A stretch of 64,000 bases of DNA, taken from positions 32,455,876-32,519,875 of the forward strand of contig JBCFYV010011135.1 in NCBI GenBank assembly GCA_039000515.1, in the 5' to 3' direction. How positions within the stretch are numbered: position 1 is the first letter of the stretch; every line of letters starts with the position of its first letter. This document shows, piece by piece, positions 1 through 11,865 of the stretch. Both the position numbers and the translations under genes were made by a program. A model generated the notes under the pieces. The model was not told the DNA's origin. It worked only from the letters and a program-made list of their open reading frames with translations, and did no database searches. This stretch comes from Timema cristinae. Its lineage: Eukaryota; Arthropoda; Insecta; Phasmatodea; Timematidae.

Positions 1-760
1 AAAAAATGTAGTTGTAAAATGAATTTATTATAAGTTTTTGTTAAATATAAATATACAAAAGTGAAAATTGATTATTAAATTCATTTAATTTCATCAGTTA
101 AAACAGCTTTTAAAGAAATTTGAAATATATATTATTTTTTGATCAAAACACAATTAGAATTATTCAAGGGGTTTTTGTTTGTGAAAAAAGTTTTTTTTTA
201 ATTTTTTTAAATTAAGTTACAATGCACGATTTTCTCCAAAATGAAGGTACCTCCTTACATTCTTATCTGGGCGGTAAAATACAAAAATAGATAGATATAA
301 ATGGTGTTATAAGGACAGATAAACTATGAATCATTTTCTGAGAAATTGTGTCCACCTCCATATCTTCAAATTAAATGTAAACTCTTTAAAAAAAATTTAA
401 AAAAATCAATTGACTCGTGGTTTTAGGAAATGATAAAGATTTAAAAACAAAAAGTAATAAGCGAGACTGTCATTTGTTTCTTGCAATTGTTGATAGCGTC
501 ATCGCACGTATATTCCATGTATTGTTATCTATAATTCTGTGTTTGTTTGTTTTAAAGTCTCTAAAGCTAATTGATTTTTTTAAATCTATATTATCCTATT
601 TACGTTAGGAAAGAAATGACAAATAGCCACTGGCACAGCCAAAGGGGGGGGGGGGGGTTGCTTAGAGTGAAACAACCCCCCCCCCTCCTCCCCACAACCT
701 TGCTACCCAACCTACCACTTTTTCTTCCCTAAAGCTGTTGAGATCATACATGAGGAACTA
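1..760. other. AT-rich non-coding stretch
   Basis: No gene or recognisable mobile element seen. The sequence is AT-rich, with G and C homopolymers around 643-690. The short open frame at 417-608 has no recognisable domain. Confidence 0.5.
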
Positions 761-763
761 TAC

Positions 764-831
<68 letters not shown>
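761..831. repeat. (TTA)n microsatellite, tail of the adjoining SINE
   Basis: About 23 TTA units abut the 3' tail of a minus-strand type-2 SINE. The same arrangement recurs at most type-1 and type-2 SINEs here, so the microsatellite is the SINE's own simple-repeat tail. Confidence 0.85.
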
Positions 832-832
<1 letters not shown>

Positions 833-1091
833 GCACCGCGCCTTACTACCCGTTCGGGTTATACGCACTTGCTAACGTGTAATGGTAGGGTGATTGTGAG
901 ATGAAATGAAGGACCTAAGTTTAACGTGGATCCGAACCACGGTGGAGGCTGGCATTCCCCACATTCACAAGATGTCTTGTCAGAGGTGAAGGAAGGGTTT
1001 GGTAATCAGATAAATCTGTGCCGGGACGAGGATTGAACCCCGGCTGCCAGCTCAGAAGTCTGACACCTTACCCCTAGACCACCAGGTCACC
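832..1091 (-). mobile_element. tRNA-derived SINE, type 2
   Basis: Read on the minus strand: a tRNA-like head (box A TGGTCTAGGGG, box B GGTTCAATCC), a body ending in a run on the CCACCGTGGTTCGGATCC motif, and the tail ACCCGAACGGGTAGTAAG followed by TAA repeats. Close copies lie at 11866, 15294, 30133, 30882, 32394, 35205 and 58691. Confidence 0.85.
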
Positions 1092-2248
1092 AACTCTACT
1101 AATGAAGAAAGACTTAATGGGCTTCATGTAAATACATCCAGAGGTGTCAGTTATGGAACCGTGTGGGAAAATGACAGATATGGGAATACCAGATTTGGCC
1201 CAGATATGACAGTTTGGCAGATATGATTTTTCCACATGGAGAAAATAAAGTTCTCAATGAACTTTATATGAAGTCAAGGAAAATTAACTTAAGACTAAAG
1301 TGATTTAATGAGTTAAGAGTTAGTGCAAGTTTCTTATTTGAATTTTCAGATTTTAGCTCATAAAATAATTTTATAAATCAAATTTCTAAAATACAATTTA
1401 TTGAAACTTGCATGTTTGAATATTCTAGCAGTATACATGGATAAAAATTTGTTTAATAAAAATTAATAACTATAATAATTACAGAATCATGACCAAATTT
1501 TTTTTATAAATTTTAAATTATTTTTGGATATTATTGTATTTCTTTTGATGTATTTGCATTTTTCAGCATTTAAATTTTCCCGCGGGGAAAAACAATTAAC
1601 CCCGCTTAGTTGGTCAGTGAAACTAGACCCCCCTCCCCCCTTCACCAAACAAATCCGGCTGCACCAATGCAGATAGCTGAAAGGTATTAATTACAAACAT
1701 TGGTTGAAAATTAATAATGTTGAAGTAGTTACTATTTTTTAATTAATACTTTATTATCAATCAAAAGTGTTATCAAACCAGTCTAATAATACTTCATTAA
1801 AGATTTCGGTTTAATTGGTGTTTTCGTAACTTATCGAAAGAACAAAATATATTAATAAAACTATTGGTTTTTTTTCGTGGTTGTGGCAACAAGAGAGAGA
1901 GAGTCCTACAAAATAATAGTTCCTAAATGAAACTTAAAAATAAAAAATTGTAGACAGATGCGCATGAATACAGCCGAAGACGGTTTTATATATATGAAGT
2001 CATCATCTGCTCGCCGTATAGTACGTCTTGTGGTCTAACCCTCATTATTAGCTTTCAAAATGATGGGTTCAACCACAGGTACAAAGTTCTTCTTCTTTGG
2101 GAGGAAAAACAATTTCAAACTTGAAGTGTATTAACCGGGCTCTAGACAAATAATATAGTAGATAAGATAAAGGCATGAACTCGTTTATACAGAAATATTC
2201 AGGTGGGAAGACTCCTTTATGGACATTTACAAGTAATACTAAAAATAT
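1092..2248. other. non-coding stretch with a dispersed repeat
   Basis: No gene seen. Roughly 1690-2010 resembles 26110-26420: both contain an AATATATTAATAAAACTATT motif followed by TTGTGGCAACAAGAGA, and both later read CGAAGAC near a CATCAT or TCATC stretch. This is an unnamed interspersed repeat. Confidence 0.4.
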
Positions 2249-3788
2249 GTTCATAGGAAGAACCTTATCTGACAGCTAGAATAGTTACTACAGTCCAATG
2301 TTCACAGGAAGAACCTTATCTGACAGCTAGAACAGTTACTACAGTCCAATGTTCACAGGAAGAACCTTATCTGACAGCTAGAACAGTTACTACAGTCCAA
2401 TGTTCACAGGAAGAACCTTATCTGACAACTAGAACAGTTACTACAGTCCAATGTTCATAGGAAGAACCTTATCTGACGGCTAGAACAGTTACTACAGTCC
2501 AATGTTCATAGGAAGAACATTATCTGACAGCTATAACAGTTACTACAGTCCAATGTTCACAGGAAGAACCTTATCTGACAGCTAGAACAGTTAGAACAGT
2601 CCAATGTTCATAGGAAGATCCTTATCCGACAGCTAGAACAGTTACTACAGTCCAATGTTCATAGCAAGGACCTTATCTGACATCTAGAACAGTTACTACA
2701 GTCCAATGTTCATAGGAAGAACCTTATCTGACAGCTAGAACAGTTAGAACAGTCCAATGTTCATAGGAAGAACCTTATCTGACAGCTAGAACAGTTACTA
2801 CAGTCCAATGTTCATAGGAAGAACCTTATCTGACAGCTAGAACAGTTACTACAGTCCAATGTTCATAGGAAGAACCTTATCTGACAGCTAGAACAGTTAC
2901 TACAGTCCAATGTTCATAGGAAGAATCTTATCTGACAGCTAGAACAGTTACTACAGTCCAATGTTCATAGCAAGGACCTTATCTGACATCTAGAACAGTT
3001 ACTACAGTCCACTGTTCATAGTAAGAACCTTATCTGACAGCTAGAACAGTTACTACAGTCCAATGTTCATAGGAAGAACCTTATCTGACAGCTAGAACAG
3101 TTACTACAGTCCAATGTTCATAGCAAGGACCTTATCTGACATCTAGAACAGTTACTACAGTCCACTGTTCATAGTAAGAACCTTATCTGACAGCTAGAAC
3201 AGTTACTACAGTCCAATGTTCATAGGAAGAACCTTATCTGACAGCTAGAACAGTTAGAACAGTCCAATGTTCATAGGAAGAACCTTATCTGACAGCTAGA
3301 ACAGTTACTACAGTCCAATGTTCATAGGAAGAACCTTATCTGACAGCTAGAACAGTTACTACAGTCCAATGTTCATAGGAAGAACCTTATCTGACAGCTA
3401 GAACAGTTACTACAGTCCAATGTTCATAGGAAGAACCTTATCTGACAGCTAGAACAGTTACTACAGTCCAATGTTCATAGCAAGGACCTTATCTGACATC
3501 TAGAACAGTTACTACAGTCCACTGTTCATAGTAAGAACCTTATCTGACAGCTAGAACAGTTACTACAGTCCAATGTTCATAGGAAGAACCTTATCTGACA
3601 GCTAGAACAGTTAGAACAGTCCAATGTTCATAGGAAGAACCTTATCTGACAGCTAGAACAGTTACTACAGTCCAATGTTCATAGGAAGAACCTTATCTGA
3701 CAGCTAGAACAGTTACTACAGTCCAATGTTCATAGGAAGAACCTTATCTGACAGCTAGAACAGTTACTACAGTCCAATGTTCGTATGA
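2249..3788 (+). repeat. 51-bp minisatellite, about 30 copies
   Basis: Tandem 51-bp units beginning GTTCATAGGAAGAACC and containing CTGACAGCTAGAACAG. Variant units (one with TAGCAAGGACC, followed by one with CCACTGTTC) recur together at about 2966, 3119 and 3476, spaced by whole numbers of units, so the array has higher-order structure. An inverted array of the same unit lies at 34046-34812. Confidence 0.95.
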
Positions 3789-4150
3789 AGTACCAAACTC
3801 AGCTTGCTGGTCAGTAGTAACCTCTTCTTGTTGAAAGTTTCCTCGGCCATGGCGTTACTCAACCTGATTTCCTTGGTGCATTAGACATTCTTTGTCAGCA
3901 AACTTTAACTGATTTATGTTTTCCAACTCATGGTATCTAATTGTGATTTTCTGTGGCCCATAATTTTTTGAAATAGCCTTCACTTTTGACTTTCCAACGT
4001 TGATCTCCATGCCATCCATATCTTCTACCAATTTTCACCAGCTGGTACATAATTTCCTGCAACAATGCTAGATCATCTGCGTGTTTTACTTTGTTGTTGA
4101 TACCACCTCCTATCCTGAAATTGCCTCCAGGGATTATTTTGATAGGATAG
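3789..4150 (-). mobile_element. non-LTR retrotransposon fragment (reverse transcriptase)
   Basis: On the minus strand the translation contains INNKVKHADDLALLQEI, in which ADD matches the catalytic (F/Y)ADD box of non-LTR reverse transcriptases. A second frame then gives DMDGMEINVGKSKVKAIS, the usual (G)LxIN..KxK block after ADD. The frame break between the blocks and the absence of the rest of the enzyme mark it as a decayed fragment. The 51-bp minisatellite ends where this fragment begins. Confidence 0.75.
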
Positions 4151-4600
4151 TAAAAATCCCAGATTATATATTCACTGTTAACACAGTTTTATAAATAATT
4201 TTTCTTTAATTTCATGCTTATATTACTTACACTTTCCGTATAAATTGTCATATCAGTCCTTGACTTATAAAATATCTTAACCTAAAGCAACACTTAAGAA
4301 AAAACATACAAAGAAATTCTAAAATCTGTTAACTTGAATTAGCTCATAAAGCATTTATTCATTACTTTGTTAGTAAAAACATTTACCTAGAGTTTGTTAC
4401 CCTAAGCATTCAACTACGTGTAAAGGAACTAAAAGTGTATAGTAATAGTAATAATAATAATAATTTATTGTTTTGAATTCACCAGGGCCACCACGCGTTT
4501 TTTTTTTGTTCCTTTTCAGAGCCATGAAGAATCCGTTGCGCAACTTTCTTCGAATAGTAAGTAAAGCCGTTAGTCTCATGTCGATTGTAACATGTAAAAT
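4151..4600. other. AT-rich non-coding stretch
   Basis: No gene seen. It lies downstream of the tetraspanin stop codon and contains a short imperfect TAA tract near 4447-4470. Confidence 0.4.
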
Positions 4601-5066
4601 GGTTCCACTATGGTGTAGCTTATAAGATAGTGTCATAGTGTAATCTGTCAAGGTAAGACTGCTACCTTTCTTGGTTCCACTATGGTGTAGTTTATAAGAT
4701 AGTGTCATAATGTAACTAGTCAAGGTAGGACTGCTACCTTTCTTGGTTCCACTATGGTGTAGCTTATAAGATAGTTATGGTGTAATCAGTCAAGGTAAGA
4801 CTGCTTCCTTGCTTGGTTCCACTATGGTGTAGCTTATAAGATAGTTATGGTGTAATCAGTCAAGGTAAGACTGCTACCTTGCTTGGTTCCACTATGGTGT
4901 AGCTTATAAGATAGTTATGGTGTAATCAGTCAAGGTAAGACTGCTTCCTTGCTTGGTTCCACTATGGTGTAGCTTATAAGATAGTTATGGTGTAATCAGT
5001 CAAGGTAAGACTGCTACCTTGCTTGGTTCCACTATGGTGTAGCTTATAAGATAAGGTCATAGTGTA
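4601..5066 (+). repeat. 70-bp minisatellite
   Basis: Tandem units of about 70-72 bp starting GGTTCCACTATGGTGTAGC and containing AGTCAAGGTAAGACTGCTAC. The array lies just past the poly(A) candidate of tetraspanin block A. Two further copies sit at 7880-8015, in an intron of the same block, and one inverted copy at 59786-59840, in a Miro intron. Confidence 0.9.
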
Positions 5067-5112
5067 GATGTATAGATAGTTTTAATCAAAACACTGATCT
5101 AAAAATAAATTA

Positions 5113-5118
5113 TTTATT
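5113..5118 (-). terminator. candidate poly(A) signal of the tetraspanin gene
   Basis: AATAAA on the minus strand, about 54 nt after the tetraspanin stop codon. Its position suits a short 3' UTR, but no transcript evidence is available. Confidence 0.35.
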
Positions 5119-5171
5119 TGGTTTAATTTGTTGATATATATATATATATGTATATAATTTCATTTTTTAAA

Positions 5172-5243
5172 TTAATATCTTCCTCTTCTTTCTTCGTTTC
5201 GTATCGCGTTGGTCAAAATGAGGCCGAATATGATCCCTGTCAG
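5172..5243 (-). CDS. tetraspanin A last exon (end of TM4, tail, stop)
   Basis: Acceptor TTTTTTCAG, then 24 codons starting LTGIIFGLILTNAIR and ending NEERRGRY-stop. Phase 0 fits block A exon 4 and equally block B exon 4 (24468-24253), so it could serve both. Confidence 0.88.
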   Translation of the reverse strand: MTGIIFGLILTNAIRNEERRGRY

Positions 5244-8200
5244 CTGAAAAAATAAAAAATAAAATGTATTATGATAATTATTGTTCAATGAGTTTTAGTT
5301 AATTTTATTCTGTAGGATCCTGCGTTATGTCTTATATGAAGAATCTGTATAGAGGGGAGGTAACGCTCAGGTTACAAGTGCCGGAAATTATCAGTAAGAA
5401 GGGAACAAGCAATCATTACAAATCCGGCAGTGGCGTGTCGTGAAATGTTGCCAGGGTAAGCAGGATTAGTTTAAACATTATATGTGAAATTGTTAACAGC
5501 CCTCAGTTTTAACACTCGTTGGTCAGGTAACGGGGGCAGGGGGAGGGGGTAGATGGTAGGAATACATTCACGTGTGAGGTGTGTAAAGCAAAGCATACAT
5601 ATGATTGGTCAAATAGGATCCAAGTGGAATAGAACATATTATCACAGGTACGGCTCTGCCTCCCTTGCAACAATCCACGACACGCCACTGCAAGTCCGTT
5701 ATAGTGAGGATCAAGATTCTTCAGTTGAGCTTGTGCTTAAATTTATAACAGACACCCCCTCCCCCCGGATATTAATTCACCACTGTGAAAGGGGAGGCCC
5801 CATATCACACCAATAATAAATTGTGTAACCATGCCGGGAATCGAACATGAGACTCGGCAGGCAGAAACGCTGCACATTTAGTTGGTATGCCGAATATGGC
5901 TTCAAAAGGAAGGGTACAGAGGAAAGTCCCATTTTACGTTAAAATGCGTTAGTGTTGCCATCTGTTGTACAATCATGAGACCTTTCTAATGTACTTTATA
6001 TTATGGTCAAAAGAGGTCTCTGTTCTCATATTTAAATTAACTTAAATAAAATGTGTTCTATAGGTTTCTTGTGAGGTCTGAGATATAAAAGTGTTTCCTG
6101 GGTTTCTTGTGAGGTTTGAGGTATAAAAGTGTTTCCTGGGTTTCTTGTGAGGTTTGAGATATAAAAATGTTTCCTGGGTTTCTTGTGAGGTTTGAGATAT
6201 AAAAGTGTTTCTTGTGTGGCTTGAGATATAAAAGTGTTTCCTGGGTTTCTTGTGAGGTTTGAGATATAAAAGTGTTTCCTGGGTTTCTTGTGAGGTTTGA
6301 GATATAAAAGTGTTTCCTGGGTTTCTTGTGAGGTTTGAGATATAAAAGTGTTTCCTGGGTTTCTTGTAGGTTTGGGTATAAAGGTGTTTCCTGGGTTTCT
6401 TGTGAGGTTTGAGATATAAAAATGTTTCCTGGGTTTCTTGTGAGGTTTGAGATATAAAAGTGTTTCTTGTGTGGCTTGAGATATAAAAGTGTTTCCTGGG
6501 TTTCTTGTGAGGTTTGAGATATAAAAGTGTTTCCTGGGTTTCTTGTGAGATTTGAGATGTAAAAGTTGTACTGAAAAACTTGTGTAATTTTACTTTACCC
6601 CCTTTTTCCCTAGTACCATTCAACTAATGTTTAGTAAACAAACATAGGCGTGTAACTGAAGCTGCCGAGGCGCACCCCTCGAAGGAGATGACCAGGACTC
6701 ACAGTGACGGCGCTGACTCCTATGGCGACTCCCCCTAGCATGTCTCCGGAGTAAGAGATGAAATGTTGCAGTTTGGTGACGCAACCGTCCTGATAGGTGA
6801 CGAGTGACTCGTGTTTCCCGTGCTGGCAGGAGAGGCCGTTGTTGGCAAGACAGCAGGTCGTCGGCAGGTCTCCGGGGTAGTCGTCAGGACCGGTCACCCC
6901 ACAGCATTCCAGCTGTCGGCGAACAAAAGAGGGGTGAGGTGGGAGGTTTCTGTGGTCTTATTACTCCTTGAATTGCGCATGCATAGCCCCTTCCCCCCTT
7001 AGCCGGACTCGACCAATAGCTGTATGTGTCCTTGACATCCCACTAAACAGCGCGTGCGTAGCCACTCCCCCCTAGGCGGTCTCGACCAATAGCTATCTGT
7101 GACCATGACATCCTTCTAGGGAGTGTACGCGCAGCCACCCCCTCCTTCTCGGCCTGACCTACAGTTATGTGTGGCCGTGACGTCACCTAACCTACGGTGT
7201 CTGCTACAATTACTCATTACTAGACTATGCCCAAATAAACAATCCTCCTACGCTGTACGCAACCAATTATATGACAATGACGTCACACGTATTGAGGATT
7301 GGCGTATGCGTTGGCCCCACTGGCTGTAAATTTGGTGTGCATCCTTAGAACCGTTCCACCAACTCTGGGTTTGACAAAGTAGGTCTACTTCCTAAAAATA
7401 TATACTAAAGTAAATCTGTTTAACTTATTCCATAATTTATAATCTAAAATAAACGTAACCACTTTTGAGAGTTTTCATAATACGTGGCAACGCTTAAGAA
7501 GGGGAGGGGGAGACACATCTGCAGAGCACCTGGCTTGAATTCAAACTTTGATTTCAACAGGAATGTGACGCCTTTGTCCGGTTCATCCACTGATGCTGGT
7601 ATTTAAAGGTTACACTCACAGTGACCTGTAGAGCGTCCATCGACGTCCGGGAGCCCTTGTCCGTGTAGTAGTTGTTGACGGCCTTCGTGACCGCGTCAGT
7701 GAACACGTCCTCGAAGTCGTCTTTGTAGATGAAGGCGATGGCCGCTATGGCGATCTCAATCACGAGGATGACCATCAGGAAGATGACGTACTGTTAAAAT
7801 GAAGGGGGTACAGGTTGCAGATGAGTTGAGCTAGCCCTCGGGCCTTCAATTGCCTGTTTAAGGTAGCGCACTAACCTTGTTTGATTCCACTATGGTGTAG
7901 TTTATATGATAGGGTCATAGTGTAATCAGTCAAGGTAAGACTGCTACCTTGCTTGGTTCTACTATGGTGTAGCTTATAAGATAGGGTCATAGTGTAAACA
8001 GTCAAGGTAAGACTGCTACTGTTTAGGGTAGAAGGAGTGTTAGCGACAAAGACGTGTGCTTAAATAATGGAATAACGCTATCCTATGTATAAGTTTTAAA
8101 TATATATTTTATGTTGTAGCAGTTACTTAAGACCATATTTTATGTTCATAGTTATTTCAACATGATAAGTGATTGCTTCAACCAACCATAAGCTAATTTT

Positions 8201-8513
8201 CATAAATTACCGTTGTAACCATGCGTCTAACTTACCCTGCTGACCATTTAGCGAACTGTAATAGCATCGCTTACCGTGATATCCATTCAGACGTATAGCC
8301 ATGGTTACCCTACAGCCAACTTACCGTGGTAACCATACAGCTGCTCTCTCTGATTGCCCCACAGCAGCCATAGAACGCCACGATGAAGACGATGGAGCCG
8401 ACTATGATCAGAGCGATTGAGGGCACTGAGAACTTCCCGGCCATGAAATCCGTCACCTCGGTGATAGTCGCTTGGATAAGAGCCCCAAGTGTAAGTAGCG
8501 CAATGCCGGCCAA
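5172..8513 (-). CDS. tetraspanin, block A (exons 2-5)
   Basis: Four-transmembrane scaffold of the tetraspanin family, which organises membrane microdomains with partner receptors. Coding pieces (minus strand) are 8513-8325, 7790-7620, 6912-6703 and 5243-5172, all joined in phase 0 with AG/GT borders (63+57+70+24 codons). In order: end of TM1 (LAGIALLTLG), TM2 ending in FYGCCGAIRES, the family hallmark; TM3 (YVIFLMVILVIEIAI); the large extracellular loop with LECCGV, TTCC, LSC and DGC, giving six cysteines; TM4 split over the last two exons; and a short basic tail NEERRGRY before the stop. No start exon was found between 8514 and 24252. The start exon at 34884-34825 fits in phase and would give 233 aa, a normal family length. 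Family assignment is certain; subfamily and first exon are not. Confidence 0.9.
6048..6560 (+). repeat. 38-bp minisatellite in tetraspanin A intron
   Basis: About 13 tandem units of roughly 38 bp with TTCCTGGGTTTCTTGTGAGG and TTTGAGATATAAAA, some truncated. It produces a long minus-strand open frame that is not a gene. Confidence 0.92.
6703..6912 (-). CDS. tetraspanin A exon 4 (large loop, start of TM4)
   Basis: Acceptor CGCCGACAG, donor GTGAGT, 70 codons in phase 0. It starts LECCGVTGPDDY and carries PTTCC, LSC and DGC, the six-cysteine extracellular loop. It ends in GVAIGVSAVT, the first half of TM4. Confidence 0.93.
6960..7330 (+). repeat. diverged tandem repeats in tetraspanin A intron
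   Basis: Degenerate units of about 70 bp carrying CTCGACCAATAGCT and GTGACGTCA-like pieces, recurring three to four times between exons 4 and 3 of block A. No coding signal. Confidence 0.5.
7620..7790 (-). CDS. tetraspanin A exon 3 (TM3, start of large loop)
   Basis: Acceptor TTTTAACAG, then 57 codons from YVIFLMVIL through TM3 to SMDALQVT, donor GTGAGT. A second in-phase donor two codons earlier (CAG/GTCACT) is possible and would give MDALQ joined to LECCG. Confidence 0.92.
7880..8015 (+). repeat. two more copies of the 70-bp minisatellite unit
   Basis: Two adjacent units matching the 4601-5066 array (TTCCACTATGGTGTAG..., then AGTCAAGGTAAGACTGCTAC), in the intron between block A exons 3 and 2. 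Confidence 0.85.
8205..8330 (-). repeat. degenerate tandem copies of an exon 5' splice site
   Basis: On the minus strand the exon 2 end ATGGTTACCACG/GTAAG is followed by three further imperfect copies in the intron (ATGGATATCACGGTAAG, ATGGTCAGCAGGGTAAG, ATGGTTACAACGGTAAT). The exon boundary has apparently been duplicated into the intron, leaving extra donor-like sites. Confidence 0.65.
8325..8513 (-). CDS. tetraspanin A exon 2 (end of TM1, small loop, TM2)
   Basis: Acceptor CTGTTTATAG, 63 codons in phase 0 from LAGIALLTLG to RESSCMVTT, donor GTAAGT. It contains the family motif GCCGAIRES. Block B exon 2 would also be 63 codons if one missing base is restored, supporting common descent. Confidence 0.93.
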
Positions 8514-10302
8514 CTATAAACAGGTAGATAGTCATTACTGTCGTTATTAATCCTGACTTGGTTCCCTATTAGTTAGAACGTGACGATCGTTATCCCACCA
8601 TTACTCATTGCCTTGCTGCTCAACGGAGGTTCTTACCCACCACTGCCATATCTAGATAAGCCAGAGAATATGGAGGATAGAAAGGATAAAGTTGACAGAT
8701 CGGGGATTCACGAAAAGTTTCAAAGAAGAGTCAATGAAAAGCTAATCATTCTTTAGGTCAGAGTTAGGCACCATATATTTCAACTTAGCCCCACAAGTAT
8801 AGTGAAACTCACCATATCATGTGAAAAATTGAGTAATTAGGTTGCTCAATCAAACATTTGAGCAAGTTTATTCAAAATATGTACGCCTTGACTACGCAGA
8901 CACAAATTATGAAAACTAATCCGATTGAAAATATTTGGAGTATCTAATGCAAAAATTTGACAATACTTTTGTATTACGAGTTGCAGAAAAATTAGCTGAA
9001 TATTTTAACTATATGAACTTACGCTTCCAAAGGTAGGCAGGAAATATCAAATTACCACAAGCACACGCCACCAGGAAAAAAGGTTATTTTAACGTGATGT
9101 TATGGTCAATTCACCACTTGTGGCGATTGATGACAGAGCTACCCGCCCCGTCTTTAGGTTATGCTTCGAGGAGAGGCCAACTGTATTATTAAGTGTAGAA
9201 GGCAAGGTGGAAGGTAAATGATGAGAGAAACTGATAGACGACATCAAACAAACAAATAAGTTGAAATTTCGTAGTTTAAGAAAGGGGGTAGCTGGTGATA
9301 GGACAAGGTAACAGACCTGACCTAATAATCATGCAATAATCAGCAGTCATTGCCGTAGTGCTCAAAACATCCGGCCTCTAACGTTGAGGAACAATCACCT
9401 TAACCAGGTTCCTTCTGACTACCAAGGTTGTGTTCTCAGCCATACAAGTATATCCGTCACGGAATAGATAAGTAAATAATCATCTACAACCCTAATATCC
9501 TGACTTAAAGGATGGGCGGAACTGTCCTTTCTATATATAACGGTCAGTGCTACGGATGGAGAAAGTCAGGAACTTTGACTTGGGGTTTACCTCCAAACGT
9601 AACAGTAAGTTACCCAATGAGGACCTCAAGGAGGTGTCCGGACCATCTATACCCGAAACTAAACCAAAGGTGCACAGTCAACAGCTTATAGTCGAATGGG
9701 GCGGCACAAACCATGTAGAATAGCGATTCTCAAACCTTTCAAACCAAAGGAACCCTTGCAACGAAAAAAATACATGTTGGAGGTCTCATACAAAATTATT
9801 TACACAAATAATGTTAATATTCAACTACTGTTAATTTTTACAGGTATAAAGGTATAAAACAAATGGAAAACAGCTCATGCTCGGTCTACACCTCTGGCAA
9901 ATGCTCTTTATACAGATTTGAAAAAAAATATTGGCAATCCTAATTAATGATGCTATTTAAATATTGTGAAAAAACAAACAAATAAAGAATATTCTAAGAT
10001 TCTTCCGCGGAGCCTAAATGAATTATTGAAGAGCCCCTGAACACAATTAGGAAAATTGTTGATATAGATGATTGCACAGCGATTCAGCCGAAACACTCGT
10101 GTAACCATCCCGAAGCGAATCTTGCCTTAGATTGGCAGACGTAGAAATATCCTGTGCGTATGTTTTTGTCCAAGCCCGTGGGAACATACTGGTACCCCAC
10201 TCCTCGAGATGTCATTGTAGCCGTTGTGGCCAGCGTGGTGTAAGGAACATCCGAACCCAAAGATTGGTCCAGCGAACAAACTAATCCCTATTAATACGGA
10301 CC
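8514..10302. other. non-coding stretch upstream of tetraspanin A exon 2
   Basis: Searched on the minus strand for a TM1 start exon (Met plus CxKYxLF-like residues followed by a GT donor); none recognised. No repeat family identified either. Confidence 0.4.
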
Positions 10303-11415
10303 CTTCCAGAAACAGGACAACATGAAGCTAAGATGGTAGCTAAGCAAGGGATGGTTGTCTGGGTCATTAGTCAGTAGAGTGATACTAGACAAGTGTTAAC
10401 AGGACATTCTTGTGATTAGGGACAAGACTCGTCCAGCAACAGGACAACATGAAGCTAAGGTGGTAGCTAAGCAAGGGATGGTTGTCTGGGTCATTAGTCA
10501 GTAGAGTGATACCAGACAAGTGTTAACAGGACATTCTTGTGATTAGGGACAAGACTCGTCCAGAAACAGGACAACATGAAGCTAAGATGGTAGCTAAGCA
10601 AGGGATGGTTGTCTGGGTCATTAGTCAGTAGAGTGATACTAGACAAGTGTTAACAGGACATTCTTGTGATTAGGGACAAGACTCGTCCAGCAACAAGACG
10701 GTATGAAGACAAGGTGGACGTTATAAAAGGGATGGTAACTTGAATCATAAGTCAAGGTAGACATCAGATAACTGAAAACAAGTTGATAGTCATTCTTGTC
10801 GATAGGAATAAGACTCTTCCAGTAACAAGACGATATTAACACGAAGTGGACGTTATAAAAGGGATGGTAACTTGAATCATAAGTCAAGGTAGACATCAGA
10901 TAACTGAAAACAAGTTGATAGTCATTCTTGTCGATAGGAATAAGACTCTTCCAGTAACAAGACGATATTAACACGAAGTGGACGTTATAAAAGGGATGGT
11001 AACTTGAATCATAAGTCAAGGTAGACATCAGATAACTGAAAACAAGTTGATAGTCATTCTTGTCGATAGGAACAAGACTCTTCCAGTAACAAGACGATAT
11101 TAACACGAAGTGAAAGTCATTAAATGGATGGTGACTTGAATCATAAGTCAAGGTAGACATCAGATAACTGAAAACAAGTTGATAGTCATTCTTGTCGATA
11201 GGAACAAGACTCTTCCAGTAACAAGACGATATTAACACGAAGTGAAAGTCATTAAATGGATGGTGACTTGAATCATAAGTCAAGGTAGACATCAGATAAC
11301 TGAAAACAAGTTGATAGTCATTCTTGTCGATAGGAACAAGACCCTTCCAGTAATAATACGATATTAACACGAAGTGAAAGTCATTAAATGGATGGTGACT
11401 TGGCTCAAAGACCAT
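10303..11415 (+). repeat. minisatellite with 127-bp and 132-bp subfamilies
   Basis: Three units at 127-bp spacing (unit boundaries 10303, 10431, 10558, 10685) followed by units at 132-bp spacing (10817, 10949, 11081, 11213, 11345). Both share CATTCTTGT and ACAAGACTC-type ends but differ internally. Because 132 is a multiple of three, the second subfamily creates a long minus-strand open frame by chance. Confidence 0.93.
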
Positions 11416-11865
11416 TTTCTCTAGGAATTGAGTAATAAGCTACCCACGTCGATGGGGAGGGATTTGGGTAACGTCAAACTAATTTAGTTTGAGGTGGTTT
11501 TTTTTTTTCAGATATAGGGGGGTTGGAGGGTTTTGGATTTCGGTATGTGAGAATCGGGGTGATTAATTTTATTCCTAAAATTATCTCACTATATTTCACT
11601 TGACGCAAATTTGGGTTTATTTTTTCTCTTCATTCTATACAGATTTTTTAAAGTGGTATCGGTTGTCATGAATACCGTGGTATTGATAGTCCTAATCATA
11701 CTTAGCCAGTGGAGGCTTAAAAGCCCTTGGGCTCCTAGGCCCAATTTACTCTGCACATCTCCACTCCCCCCCCCCCAAAAAAAAAACAACAACCAAAACA
11801 CACACAACAACTATACTTTCACACTGCTCTCCTATAATAGACATGGATATTGCAATATCAATTTA

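Noticed and set aside
2249..3788. CRISPR-like regular repeats
   Set aside because: Units are contiguous with no unique spacers and the genome is eukaryotic.
6042..6623. 193-codon minus-strand frame rich in Lys, Thr and Pro
   Set aside because: Product of the 38-bp minisatellite in a tetraspanin intron.
10080..10300. Possible exon between the tetraspanin blocks
   Set aside because: Frames on both strands contain stops or no recognisable motif; no tetraspanin TM1 or TM4 pattern.
10639..11415. 258-codon minus-strand frame
   Set aside because: Each 44-residue repeat is one 132-bp minisatellite unit; no domain, no splice or start context.
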